Assembly (NCBI GenBank): GCA_002393705.1 | Contig: DGTH01000147.1 | Span: 433-8,243 of the forward strand | Source of the DNA: Prevotella sp. UBA4341 | Lineage (GTDB): Bacteria; Bacteroidota; Bacteroidia; Bacteroidales; Bacteroidaceae | Reading direction: 5' to 3' | DNA length: 7,811 nt | Shown here: one piece after another, positions 1 through 6,173 of the stretch | Numbering within the stretch: the stretch's first letter is position 1 | How the letters are laid out: the number at the start of each line of letters is the position of its first letter | Translations under genes and position numbers: made by a program | The notes under the pieces: model-generated | Databases searched by the model: none | Seen by the model: only the letters and a program-made list of their open reading frames with translations | What the model was told of the DNA's origin: nothing

Positions 1-82
1 CCTTGCCACCCAGTTCCTCACGCATCTTTGCATTACCTTCGGCCTTACCATTGCCGAAGAGGTAAACTCTTTTTTGGCTCAT
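1..82 (-). CDS. ppdK: Pyruvate, phosphate dikinase, N-terminal fragment
   Basis: Partial gene: the first 27 codons are visible and the rest lies beyond the left edge. Reading the minus strand from the ATG at 82-80 gives a start of the form MSQKRVYLFGNGKAEGN, followed by MREELGGK. This matches the N-terminus of pyruvate phosphate dikinase: the VY-F-x-G-x-AEGN segment and then the Leu-Gly-Gly-Lys that opens the ATP-grasp nucleotide-binding domain, whose lysine contacts ATP in characterised enzymes. The full protein in this family is about 900 residues. It is a cytoplasmic enzyme that reversibly converts pyruvate, ATP and phosphate to phosphoenolpyruvate, AMP and pyrophosphate, linking glycolysis and gluconeogenesis in anaerobes. 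It is transcribed away from rlmD from its own promoter (145-176), leaving a leader of roughly 55-60 nt. The identification rests on a short but distinctive stretch recalled from the family; only the N-terminus can be judged. Confidence 0.85.
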   Translation of the reverse strand, partial: MSQKRVYLFGNGKAEGNAKMREELGGK

Positions 83-144
83 AAAAGTTCTGTTTTTATT
101 ACGTTTAAATTGTTAATAATAGTCTTTGTATTTTTAAGTTCGTG

Positions 145-176
145 CAAAGATACAAAACATTTTTTTCTTACGCAAA
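145..176 (-). promoter_or_regulatory. Bacteroidetes-type promoter for ppdK
   Basis: On the minus strand, TTTG (176-173) is followed after 20 nt by TATCTTTG (152-145). This is a full match to the Bacteroidetes primary sigma factor pattern of a -33 TTTG/TTG box and a -7 TAnnTTTG box. Transcription should start a few bases beyond the -7 box, near 138-141, giving a leader of about 55-60 nt before the ppdK ATG. No operator or riboswitch-like fold is evident in that AT-rich leader. Confidence 0.8.
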
Positions 177-255
177 TAATTAACTGTTTTTTTCATGCTT
201 TTTTACGTTCTGCGCTTCAAGGGTGTCTTAAGGGGAACACTTTTTAGCCTTGACA

Positions 256-287
256 TTTGGCAGACTCGAAAATAATATGTACCTTTG
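256..287 (+). promoter_or_regulatory. Bacteroidetes-type promoter for the rlmD-porin operon
   Basis: TTTG at 256-259, a 20-nt spacer and TACCTTTG at 280-287 make a perfect Bacteroidetes promoter (TTTG, N19-21, TAnnTTTG). The -7 box ends only four bases before the ATG at 292. The predicted transcription start therefore falls at or almost on the start codon, which implies a leaderless or nearly leaderless mRNA. An E. coli-like arrangement, TTGACA (250-255), 17 nt, TAATAT (273-278), overlaps it and is probably coincidental. Confidence 0.8.
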
Positions 288-291
288 CCGC

Positions 292-1743
292 ATGACAAGA
301 AAAAAGAAACCCCTACCCCTACTCGAGAATATTGAGATAACAGGCTATGCAGCTGAAGGCAAGGCCCTTGCAAGAGTGAATGACATCGTGGTATTTGTTC
401 CTTACGCCATGCCTGGCGACATCTGTGACCTGCAGGTAAAACGCAAGAAACATTCTTTCATGGAGGCCGAAATAGCCCGTCTCGTTCAACCATCCCCTCT
501 TCGTACGACACCCTTCTGCCAGCATTTTGGAGTGTGCGGGGGTTGCAAATGGCAACACGTACCCTACGACGAACAGTTACGCATGAAGCAACAGCAAGTG
601 TTGGAACAGCTTACACGCATCGGTAAGGTCGAACTACCCGAATTTCGACCTATCCTGGGCAGCCAGAAGACATGCTATTATCGTAACAAGCTGGACTTTG
701 GAGCCTCGAATCGTCGATACCTGACCAATGAAGAAATAGCGAACCTTCCCCCTGCCCCCTCCCAAGGCGTGGGTGCCAAGGACGTGCCGGCCATAGGTTT
801 CCACATTACGGGGGCGTTCGATAAGATTCTGCCCATTGAGCAATGTCACCTCATGGACCCGCTACACAACGAGATACGCAACTTTATACGCGACTATGCT
901 GTCAACGAGGGTATGACCTTTTTTGACCTGCGTCAGCAAACAGGTCTGCTACGCGACGTTATCATACGCAACTCCAACTCAGGCGAATGGATGGTCATCG
1001 TGCAATTCCATTTCGAACAGGAAGGTGACCAGCAACAGGCATTGACACTTCTTCAGCACGTGGCTGACCGTTTTCCGCAGATAACCTCCCTACTCTATTT
1101 AGACAACCAGAAGTGTAACGATACCATCGGCGATCAGGAAATCCTGACATTCCATGGTCAAGACTACATCACGGAACAGATGGAGGACCTCCGCTTCAAG
1201 GTGGGGCCCAAGTCGTTCTACCAGACAAACACCGACCAAGCCCACGTACTGTACTCTGTCGTACGCGAACTGGCTCTTGACGGCAGTCATCCTTCTCCTT
1301 TAATCTACGACCTCTATACAGGCACTGGCACCATTGCCAACTTCGTGGCCAGAAAAGCGTGTAAGGTCATTGGTATCGAGTATGTGCCTGAAGCCATTGA
1401 GGATGCCAAGGTAAACTCCCGCCTGAATGGCATTGACAATACACTCTTCCTTGCCGGCGACATGAAAGACGTGCTGTCAGACGACTTCATCAACCAGCAC
1501 GGACGACCAGACATCATCATTACCGACCCACCTCGGGCCGGCATGCACCCCGACGTGGTGAAGACCATTCTGCGGGCAGCCCCCGAACGCATCGTTTACG
1601 TCAGCTGCAACCCTGCCACACAAGCCCGCGACCTTCAAATACTCTGCGAGGCTTACCGGGTGGTGGCCGTCCAGCCTGTTGATATGTTTCCCCATACTCC
1701 ACACGTGGAAAATGTAGTGTTACTAACCAAGAATCAACTATGA
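292..1743 (+). CDS. rlmD: 23S rRNA (uracil-C5)-methyltransferase, RlmD/RumA family
   Basis: An S-adenosylmethionine-dependent enzyme that methylates carbon 5 of a uridine in 23S rRNA (U1939 in E. coli RlmD); 483 residues from the ATG at 292. An N-terminal TRAM-like region (about 10-65) precedes an iron-sulfur cluster motif with cysteines at 76, 82 and 85 and a probable fourth at 185. The methyltransferase domain follows: FYQTN (309-313), the SAM-binding DLYTGTG (340-346), DPPR (412-415), the catalytic VSCNPAT with nucleophile Cys439, and the closing DMFPHTPHVE with probable base Glu473. It is somewhat longer than E. coli RlmD (433). The upstream TTG at 250 is in frame but precedes the promoter -7 box, so ATG 292 is chosen. 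The stop overlaps the porin ATG. Members of this family can act on U747 or on tRNA, and Bacteroidetes often carry paralogues, so family is certain but the exact target base is inferred. Confidence 0.9.
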   Translation: MTRKKKPLPLLENIEITGYAAEGKALARVNDIVVFVPYAMPGDICDLQVKRKKHSFMEAEIARLVQPSPLRTTPFCQHFGVCGGCKWQHVPYDEQLRMKQQQVLEQLTRIGKVELPEFRPILGSQKTCYYRNKLDFGASNRRYLTNEEIANLPPAPSQGVGAKDVPAIGFHITGAFDKILPIEQCHLMDPLHNEIRNFIRDYAVNEGMTFFDLRQQTGLLRDVIIRNSNSGEWMVIVQFHFEQEGDQQQALTLLQHVADRFPQITSLLYLDNQKCNDTIGDQEILTFHGQDYITEQMEDLRFKVGPKSFYQTNTDQAHVLYSVVRELALDGSHPSPLIYDLYTGTGTIANFVARKACKVIGIEYVPEAIEDAKVNSRLNGIDNTLFLAGDMKDVLSDDFINQHGRPDIIITDPPRAGMHPDVVKTILRAAPERIVYVSCNPATQARDLQILCEAYRVVAVQPVDMFPHTPHVENVVLLTKNQL

Positions 1744-2825
1744 GAAGAATTTCCTGTATATTACTCCTGACGCTGACCCTGAGCATCGGAATCCATGCCC
1801 AAGAACCAACAGAGGAAAAAAAAGGTTTACCTGAGTGGTTGCAGAACATCAAATTCAGCGGCTACGGCATGTTACAGTATCAAGGCGAAGACAAGGAAGG
1901 TGACCACAGCAATTCATTCAACCTCAGGCTGTTGCGACTCGTTCTTGACGGCAAGATAGGCAATGTGGCTTGGCGTGCACAAATGCAGGGGACGTCAAAC
2001 CCTGGACCTGGCAATGCTACCGTCTTTCTGAACGACCTGTATCTTGAGTGGCAAAAGTACGAGTTCCTCCGCATCAAAGCCGGTCAGTTTAAGCGTGCCT
2101 TCTCGTACGAGAGCCCCACCAACCCCATCACGCAGGGCTGGTATTCCTATGCGCTGTCCATTAACAGCTTAGTGGGCTACGGCGACCGCACGGGCGAGAA
2201 GGCAAGCGGTGGCCGCGACATCGGCATTCAGATACAGGGCGACCTGCTGAAGAACAGTGCAGGACGTAACCTGCTGCACTATCAGGTGGGCGTATATAAC
2301 GGCGAGGGTATCAATGCGAAGGACAAGGACAACAAGAAGGACATCATCGGTGGTCTGTGGGTCATGCCTGTTAAGGGGCTGCGCATTGGTGCATTCGGAT
2401 GGACGGGCACACGAGGCGAGCTGGAAATGACAATGCTTGACGGCACGAAGACTGTGCTGAAGAGCGCCCGCAAGAACCGTTATGCCCTCTCGGCTGAATA
2501 CCAACGTGGTGAATACACCTTCCGTACAGAGTACGTCCACTCGCAGGGTTGGGGTTCCAACGAGGCCTGGGGGACAAAGGCTGACGGCTTCTACGTCTTC
2601 GGCATCGTGCCCGTCGTCAGCCATCGCCTGCAGGCCAAGGCCCGCTACAACCTCTATCGGCCGGCTAAGGAGTGGAGCACCAGCAAGACGATGTACGAAG
2701 TAGGTCTTAACTACTTCTTCTCGAAAAACTTTCAGTTGAACATGGAATACGCTCGGGTCAACGACCGCTCGCTGGCTAACCACGACTATAACTTCGTTGA
2801 CGTACAGTTGGACTTCCGCTTCTAA
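1740..2825 (+). CDS. Outer membrane porin, phosphate-selective porin O/P-like
   Basis: A 361-residue predicted outer membrane beta-barrel. The first 20 residues are a classic signal peptide: MRR, a hydrophobic core, and cleavage after IHA before Gln21. The mature part alternates polar and hydrophobic residues in barrel-like strands rich in Tyr, Gly and Arg (FSGYGMLQYQG near 35; LEWQKYEFLRIKAGQFKRAF around 103-122) and ends in LDFRF. The terminal Phe is typical of barrels recognised by the BAM machinery. The overall pattern, including a GQFKxxFSYE-type strand, resembles the porin O/P family (PF07396) common in Bacteroidetes; in Pseudomonas, OprP/OprO take up phosphate and polyphosphate. Substrate here is unknown and should not be assumed to be phosphate. 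The ATG overlaps the rlmD stop (ATGA at 1740-1743), indicating co-transcription and translational coupling. Its own stop overlaps that of the convergent flippase gene. Confidence 0.8.
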   Translation: MRRISCILLLTLTLSIGIHAQEPTEEKKGLPEWLQNIKFSGYGMLQYQGEDKEGDHSNSFNLRLLRLVLDGKIGNVAWRAQMQGTSNPGPGNATVFLNDLYLEWQKYEFLRIKAGQFKRAFSYESPTNPITQGWYSYALSINSLVGYGDRTGEKASGGRDIGIQIQGDLLKNSAGRNLLHYQVGVYNGEGINAKDKDNKKDIIGGLWVMPVKGLRIGAFGWTGTRGELEMTMLDGTKTVLKSARKNRYALSAEYQRGEYTFRTEYVHSQGWGSNEAWGTKADGFYVFGIVPVVSHRLQAKARYNLYRPAKEWSTSKTMYEVGLNYFFSKNFQLNMEYARVNDRSLANHDYNFVDVQLDFRF

Positions 2826-4267
2826 CCGCGAAGCGTCTTCTTGCGTATCAGTCTTAACGAGAACCAAGAACTCAACAGCAATAACAACGTGCCGCTGACC
2901 CAATACGTCAGCGGCTCTTTTATAAAGGTCACGCCGAACGTCAGCACGCCTAAGCCTACCTGAACGAGCGAGTACCGTATTACCTGACGAGATATTCTAT
3001 AGTCATACGACAGACGTGCCACGACGTGTATGACGAGGAAGTCAAACACGTGGGCTGACACCAGCGCCACACCCATGCCGTACAGTCCCCACTGCAAGTA
3101 ACACGCTATGGTGGCCAGGACAAAGAATACGAAGTAGGCTATCTCCAGCCCCAAGTAGGTCTTGGAACGCCCACGTGCCAGCGTGATATAGGCTACGGGC
3201 AGCGTCAGCACTTTCAGGTACATAGCAGTGGCAGACAGCTGTGTCAACCCGATGATGGGTTCAAACTCCTTGCTGAACAGCAGCGGAATGAGGATAGGCA
3301 GTCCGATGATGAAAGCCACAAGCATCGGGGCTACGATGAGCAGCGACATTTCCAGTTGTCGGTTCACCACTTCGTTCGACTGCTTCACGTCATGATTGAC
3401 GGCAGAGAGACGCGGATAGAAGTCGCTGTCAATGGCCGAGAACACCATAGCCGCGTAAGTGACCGTCATCATGTAGGCCGCATTATAGAAGCCTACGTCG
3501 TCCAGACTACCCTGAACGTTGAGAAACGAGCGGATAATCATTTCACTGGCACTGCCCACAACGCCGGCCAGGATAAAGGCTACACCGAGTTTCACCATGG
3601 GCAATCCTTCGGCAAGCATGCTCGTGTCACCCTTCAGGCGTAAGGGGTAGAAACGGTAGCTGTAGCCCAACGTGAGCAGCATGGCGGCCAGCCCCATCAG
3701 CGTCATGACAGGCACAATGGCCGTTTCGCCGTAGTAGTAGTACAGAGGCACGGTAACCACGAGCGACACCACCATGTTCCAAATCTGTATCACGGCTAAT
3801 GGCCTCAGCCGTTGTGTGGCTTTCAGGATGGCTGCCTCCCCACCTGTTATGGCCGCCATGCCTACGGCAGGAGCCAGCAAGAAGAAGTGCAGCGTGTGGT
3901 TACCCCACGAGAACGACATCAGGTCAAGCAGCGGTGCGGCTAAACAACATAGCAGCACACCGAACAGCGCAGCCAAGAGACACCACATGCGTACTACCTT
4001 TATATAATGGCTTAACGCCGCCTCATCGCCTTTCTCGTAGAGTTCAGCCAGATTCCTGACGGCACTCATGGCTATGCCCAGATTCGTCAGTTGCGAAATG
4101 AACGACAACGCCGTGTTGAGCAGCGAGACGAGTCCCATGCCTCCCGGACCCAGCAGTACAGCCACAAACTTATTACGTACAAGGCTTATCAGTACGTTTA
4201 AGCCCTGCACACTGCCAAACACGCCCGTATATTTCAGGATATGCCTGTAGCTGTTATTATCACTCAT
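2822..4267 (-). CDS. Wzx-type polysaccharide flippase (MOP/MATE superfamily)
   Basis: A 481-residue polytopic inner membrane protein with about 12-14 hydrophobic segments (roughly 12-38, 44-68, 92-115, 128-148, 155-178, 183-203, 226-248, 260-280, 307-331, 342-362, 371-391, 395-417, 430-449 and 453-474). The N-terminal region, with YTGVFGSVQGLNVLISLVRN then LLGPGGMGL, is typical of O-antigen and enterobacterial-common-antigen translocases (Wzx/RfbX), and the length fits. Such proteins move undecaprenyl-linked oligosaccharides from the cytoplasmic to the periplasmic leaflet. It lies divergently, 71 bp from the three glycosyltransferase genes whose product it presumably exports. The ATG at 4267-4265 gives a normal family N-terminus. 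No clear TAnnTTTG promoter was found upstream on this strand. Its 3' end overlaps the porin stop and contains a plus-strand terminator-like hairpin. A teichuronic-acid or other MOP exporter is possible, but polysaccharide flippase is the best call. Confidence 0.87.
   Translation of the reverse strand: MSDNNSYRHILKYTGVFGSVQGLNVLISLVRNKFVAVLLGPGGMGLVSLLNTALSFISQLTNLGIAMSAVRNLAELYEKGDEAALSHYIKVVRMWCLLAALFGVLLCCLAAPLLDLMSFSWGNHTLHFFLLAPAVGMAAITGGEAAILKATQRLRPLAVIQIWNMVVSLVVTVPLYYYYGETAIVPVMTLMGLAAMLLTLGYSYRFYPLRLKGDTSMLAEGLPMVKLGVAFILAGVVGSASEMIIRSFLNVQGSLDDVGFYNAAYMMTVTYAAMVFSAIDSDFYPRLSAVNHDVKQSNEVVNRQLEMSLLIVAPMLVAFIIGLPILIPLLFSKEFEPIIGLTQLSATAMYLKVLTLPVAYITLARGRSKTYLGLEIAYFVFFVLATIACYLQWGLYGMGVALVSAHVFDFLVIHVVARLSYDYRISRQVIRYSLVQVGLGVLTFGVTFIKEPLTYWVSGTLLLLLSSWFSLRLIRKKTLRG
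2891..2922 (+). terminator. Intrinsic terminator for the rlmD-porin operon, inside the flippase gene
   Basis: A perfect 9-bp inverted repeat, GCCGCTGAC (2891-2899) and GTCAGCGGC (2907-2915), with a 7-nt loop is followed immediately by TCTTTTA. This is the classical intrinsic terminator layout on the plus strand, 65 nt beyond the porin stop. It lies within the minus-strand flippase coding sequence, where it encodes about residues 451-459 (PLTYWVSG region). A chance hairpin is possible, but stem, GC content, T-tract and position all fit. Confidence 0.7.
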
Positions 4268-4301
4268 TTCAATCTATCAAACGCAAAAAACTGCAAATTA
4301 T

Positions 4302-4332
4302 TTTGCCGTTCGCTGAATTTATGTTAACTTTG
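4302..4332 (+). promoter_or_regulatory. Bacteroidetes-type promoter for the glycosyltransferase operon
   Basis: TTTG at 4302-4305, a 19-nt spacer and TAACTTTG at 4325-4332 match the Bacteroidetes -33/-7 pattern. The -7 box ends six bases before the ATG at 4339, so the transcript should begin at or within a few bases of the start codon. This is the same near-leaderless arrangement as at rlmD. Confidence 0.8.
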
Positions 4333-4338
4333 CCCCCA

Positions 4339-5232
4339 ATGAAGCTGAGTGTCGTCATCCCCGTCTTTCACGTTGAGCAAACCCTCGACCGCTGTGTCCA
4401 GAGTGTGCTCCAGCAGCAAGTGGCTGACATGCAAGTTATTCTGGTCGATGACGGCTCTGACGACCGCTGTCCTCTGCTGTGTGAACAATGGGCCTTGCGT
4501 GACCAGCGCGTCAGCGTCATACATCAGCCTAACGGTGGACTCAGCGAGGCTCGTAACGCAGGCATCCGGCAGGCTACGGGCGAGTACCTGACGTTTGTCG
4601 ATTCTGACGACTTTCTCGCTCCTGACACGTATGCCCCGCTGCTCAGTCTGTTGGCCAAGCATCCGGAGTACGACCTGCTGGAGTTTCCATGTTCGCGCCT
4701 GCAACTTTCTGACAGCCGCTATTCCGACATGAACGACTACTGGCTGCACGGACGGGCTTACCTGCACACCTACGCCTGGAATAAGCTGTACCGTCGCCAG
4801 CTTTTCTCCAACGTCCGTTTTCCTTCCGGTAAAGTGTTCGAGGACGTCTTCACCCTACCCTTGCTGCTCCGCCATTGCCATGTCGTGGCCACCACCTCAC
4901 TGGGCTTCTACCACTATACCGTCAACCCCGAAGGCATCACCTGCAAAGCCGGCGGACCAGAATTGCTCATGCTGCTCGAGGCCCACCTCAACGTGCTGAA
5001 AAGCGGTTTCCCGAAGGCCGACGACGACTACTACATGCACGTGGTCAATATCTACATGGATGTCCGCGAACGCTTGGGCCGTGCCCCCTCGCTGCCCCCG
5101 CATAACGTCTCGCCCTTACGCGTCAGCGGCATTAAGCAGAAAGTAAAAGCTTTTATTCTTAACACATTAGGTATCAACTCGCTATGCCAAATCAACCAAG
5201 TAATACACAAAGTCAGCAGTCACCGCTCGTAA
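4339..5232 (+). CDS. Family 2 glycosyltransferase (GT-A fold), first of three
   Basis: A cytoplasmic or membrane-associated inverting glycosyltransferase of family GT2, 297 residues. The N-terminus is the typical Rossmann-like start (KLSVVIPVF, residues 2-10), followed by the nucleotide-binding VDDGSDD (36-42), the acceptor-loop motif GGLSEARNAG (66-75), and the metal-binding DSDD (88-91). The C-terminal half has the AWNKLYRR (146-153) and FEDV (167-170) motifs common in capsule and O-antigen GT2 enzymes; Asp169 is the likely catalytic-base region. It would transfer a sugar from a nucleotide-sugar donor to a growing lipid-linked oligosaccharide; donor and acceptor cannot be read from sequence. 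The in-frame starts at 4303 and 4321 lie inside or upstream of the promoter -7 box and add residues outside the fold, so ATG 4339 is chosen. Its last 49 nt overlap the next gene in another frame. Confidence 0.9.
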   Translation: MKLSVVIPVFHVEQTLDRCVQSVLQQQVADMQVILVDDGSDDRCPLLCEQWALRDQRVSVIHQPNGGLSEARNAGIRQATGEYLTFVDSDDFLAPDTYAPLLSLLAKHPEYDLLEFPCSRLQLSDSRYSDMNDYWLHGRAYLHTYAWNKLYRRQLFSNVRFPSGKVFEDVFTLPLLLRHCHVVATTSLGFYHYTVNPEGITCKAGGPELLMLLEAHLNVLKSGFPKADDDYYMHVVNIYMDVRERLGRAPSLPPHNVSPLRVSGIKQKVKAFILNTLGINSLCQINQVIHKVSSHRS

Positions 5233-6173
5233 GCTTCGTCATCACCTACTACAACCAGCCCGTGAAGCTGCTCAAGGAGTGCATCGACAGCATTCTGGCC
5301 CTTTCCCTGCGGCCTTACGAGCGCGAAGTCATCATCATCGACGACGGCTCCGACGCCAGTCCCATGAACGAGCTGCTGCCCTACAGTAACGACATCACCT
5401 ACTTGCGACAGCGCAATCAAGGTCCGGGCATTGCCCGGAATACAGGCATCCGACTGTCTCGCGGCCAATATCTTCAGTTTGTTGACGGCGACGACTTGCT
5501 GAACCAGTCAGCCTACGAGCATTGCCTCGACATCGTGCGTTACGCCAAACCTGACATGGTACTCTTCGACAAGAGCGACCGGCCTACCCATGGCGCTACC
5601 TTCAACGACTCGGAGCCCATCAGCGGCACGGAGTATATGCGCAACAACAACTTGCGGGGCTCCGTCTGCGGCTACATCTTCCTCCGTAGCATGCTTGGCA
5701 CGCTGCGTTTCTCGACGCTTATCTACCGCGAGGACGAGGAGTTCACGCCTCAGCTCATCCTCCATGCCAACCGTCTCGTGGCTACCGATGCCAAGGCTTA
5801 TGTCTATCGACGCAACCGCGCTTCCATCACCCATAAGAAGGGCAAGCGTGCCAAGGTGAAAATGCTCAGCGACAACCTTGCAGCCATCCATAACCTCAAA
5901 GCCGTTGCTACGTCACTGCCCACGCATGAGCAGACGGCACTTCAGCGCCGCATCGACCAGCTCACCATGGACTATATCTACCAGGTCATTATCCTTACCC
6001 ACTCACGCCACTATCTCGACCGCAAACTTTCTGTCCTACGGCGGGAGGGACTTTTCCCCCTACCCGACAAGAACTATACATCGAAATACAAGTGGTTCCG
6101 CCGACTCACCAATTCTGACTTCGGGCTGAAGCTCCTGGTGCGTCTGCTGCCGCTCATGAAGAAAGAACGATGA
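5184..6173 (+). CDS. Family 2 glycosyltransferase (GT-A fold), second of three
   Basis: A 329-residue GT2 enzyme. A short polar leader rich in Gln, Ser and Asn (1-13) precedes the first strand, LVSFVITYYNQ (15-25). Then come IIDDGSD (51-57), GPGIARNTGIR (80-90), and the metal-binding DGDD (101-104). EDEEF (183-187) sits where the catalytic base is expected, and VYRRNRASITH (207-217) is typical of polysaccharide GT2 proteins. The basic C-terminus (PLMKKER) could favour membrane association; that is inference. The ATG at 5184 lies 49 nt inside the preceding gene; no other ATG, GTG or TTG occurs in frame before the first core strand, so this start is well constrained. The stop overlaps the next ATG (ATGA at 6170-6173). 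It probably adds another sugar to the same oligosaccharide; the sugar is unknown. Confidence 0.9.
   Translation: MPNQPSNTQSQQSPLVSFVITYYNQPVKLLKECIDSILALSLRPYEREVIIIDDGSDASPMNELLPYSNDITYLRQRNQGPGIARNTGIRLSRGQYLQFVDGDDLLNQSAYEHCLDIVRYAKPDMVLFDKSDRPTHGATFNDSEPISGTEYMRNNNLRGSVCGYIFLRSMLGTLRFSTLIYREDEEFTPQLILHANRLVATDAKAYVYRRNRASITHKKGKRAKVKMLSDNLAAIHNLKAVATSLPTHEQTALQRRIDQLTMDYIYQVIILTHSRHYLDRKLSVLRREGLFPLPDKNYTSKYKWFRRLTNSDFGLKLLVRLLPLMKKER

Larger units (their letters stand above)
83..291. other. AT-rich divergent intergenic region
   Basis: This 209-bp gap between ppdK and rlmD holds the two divergent promoters listed separately and is otherwise AT-rich with several T-runs. A weak inverted pairing around 221-245 (AAGGGTGT with ACACTTTT, using G-T pairs) is visible but not convincing as a terminator or regulatory fold. 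No small ORF or RNA gene is evident. Confidence 0.6.

Noticed and set aside
221..245. Possible hairpin in the ppdK-rlmD intergenic region
   Set aside because: The stem depends on several G-T pairs with a weak core, and no gene upstream on the plus strand needs a terminator here.
250..291. In-frame TTG start adding 14 residues to the rRNA methyltransferase
   Set aside because: It lies upstream of the -7 promoter box, and the extra residues fall outside the TRAM-like N-terminus; ATG 292 fits better.
2169..2903. Long minus-strand open frame (244 codons) opposite the porin gene
   Set aside because: No recognisable domain; it is antisense to a clear signal-peptide-bearing beta-barrel gene and extends into the flippase gene in another frame. 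Best explained as a composition shadow.
4303..4338. In-frame TTG (4303) or ATG (4321) start for the first glycosyltransferase
   Set aside because: Both fall within the promoter region, before the predicted transcription start; the family N-terminus begins at MKLSVVIP (4339).
4268..4338. Search for a minus-strand promoter for the flippase
   Set aside because: The nearest candidate (complement of CAAATTAT at 4294-4301) does not fit TAnnTTTG spacing, so no promoter is reported.
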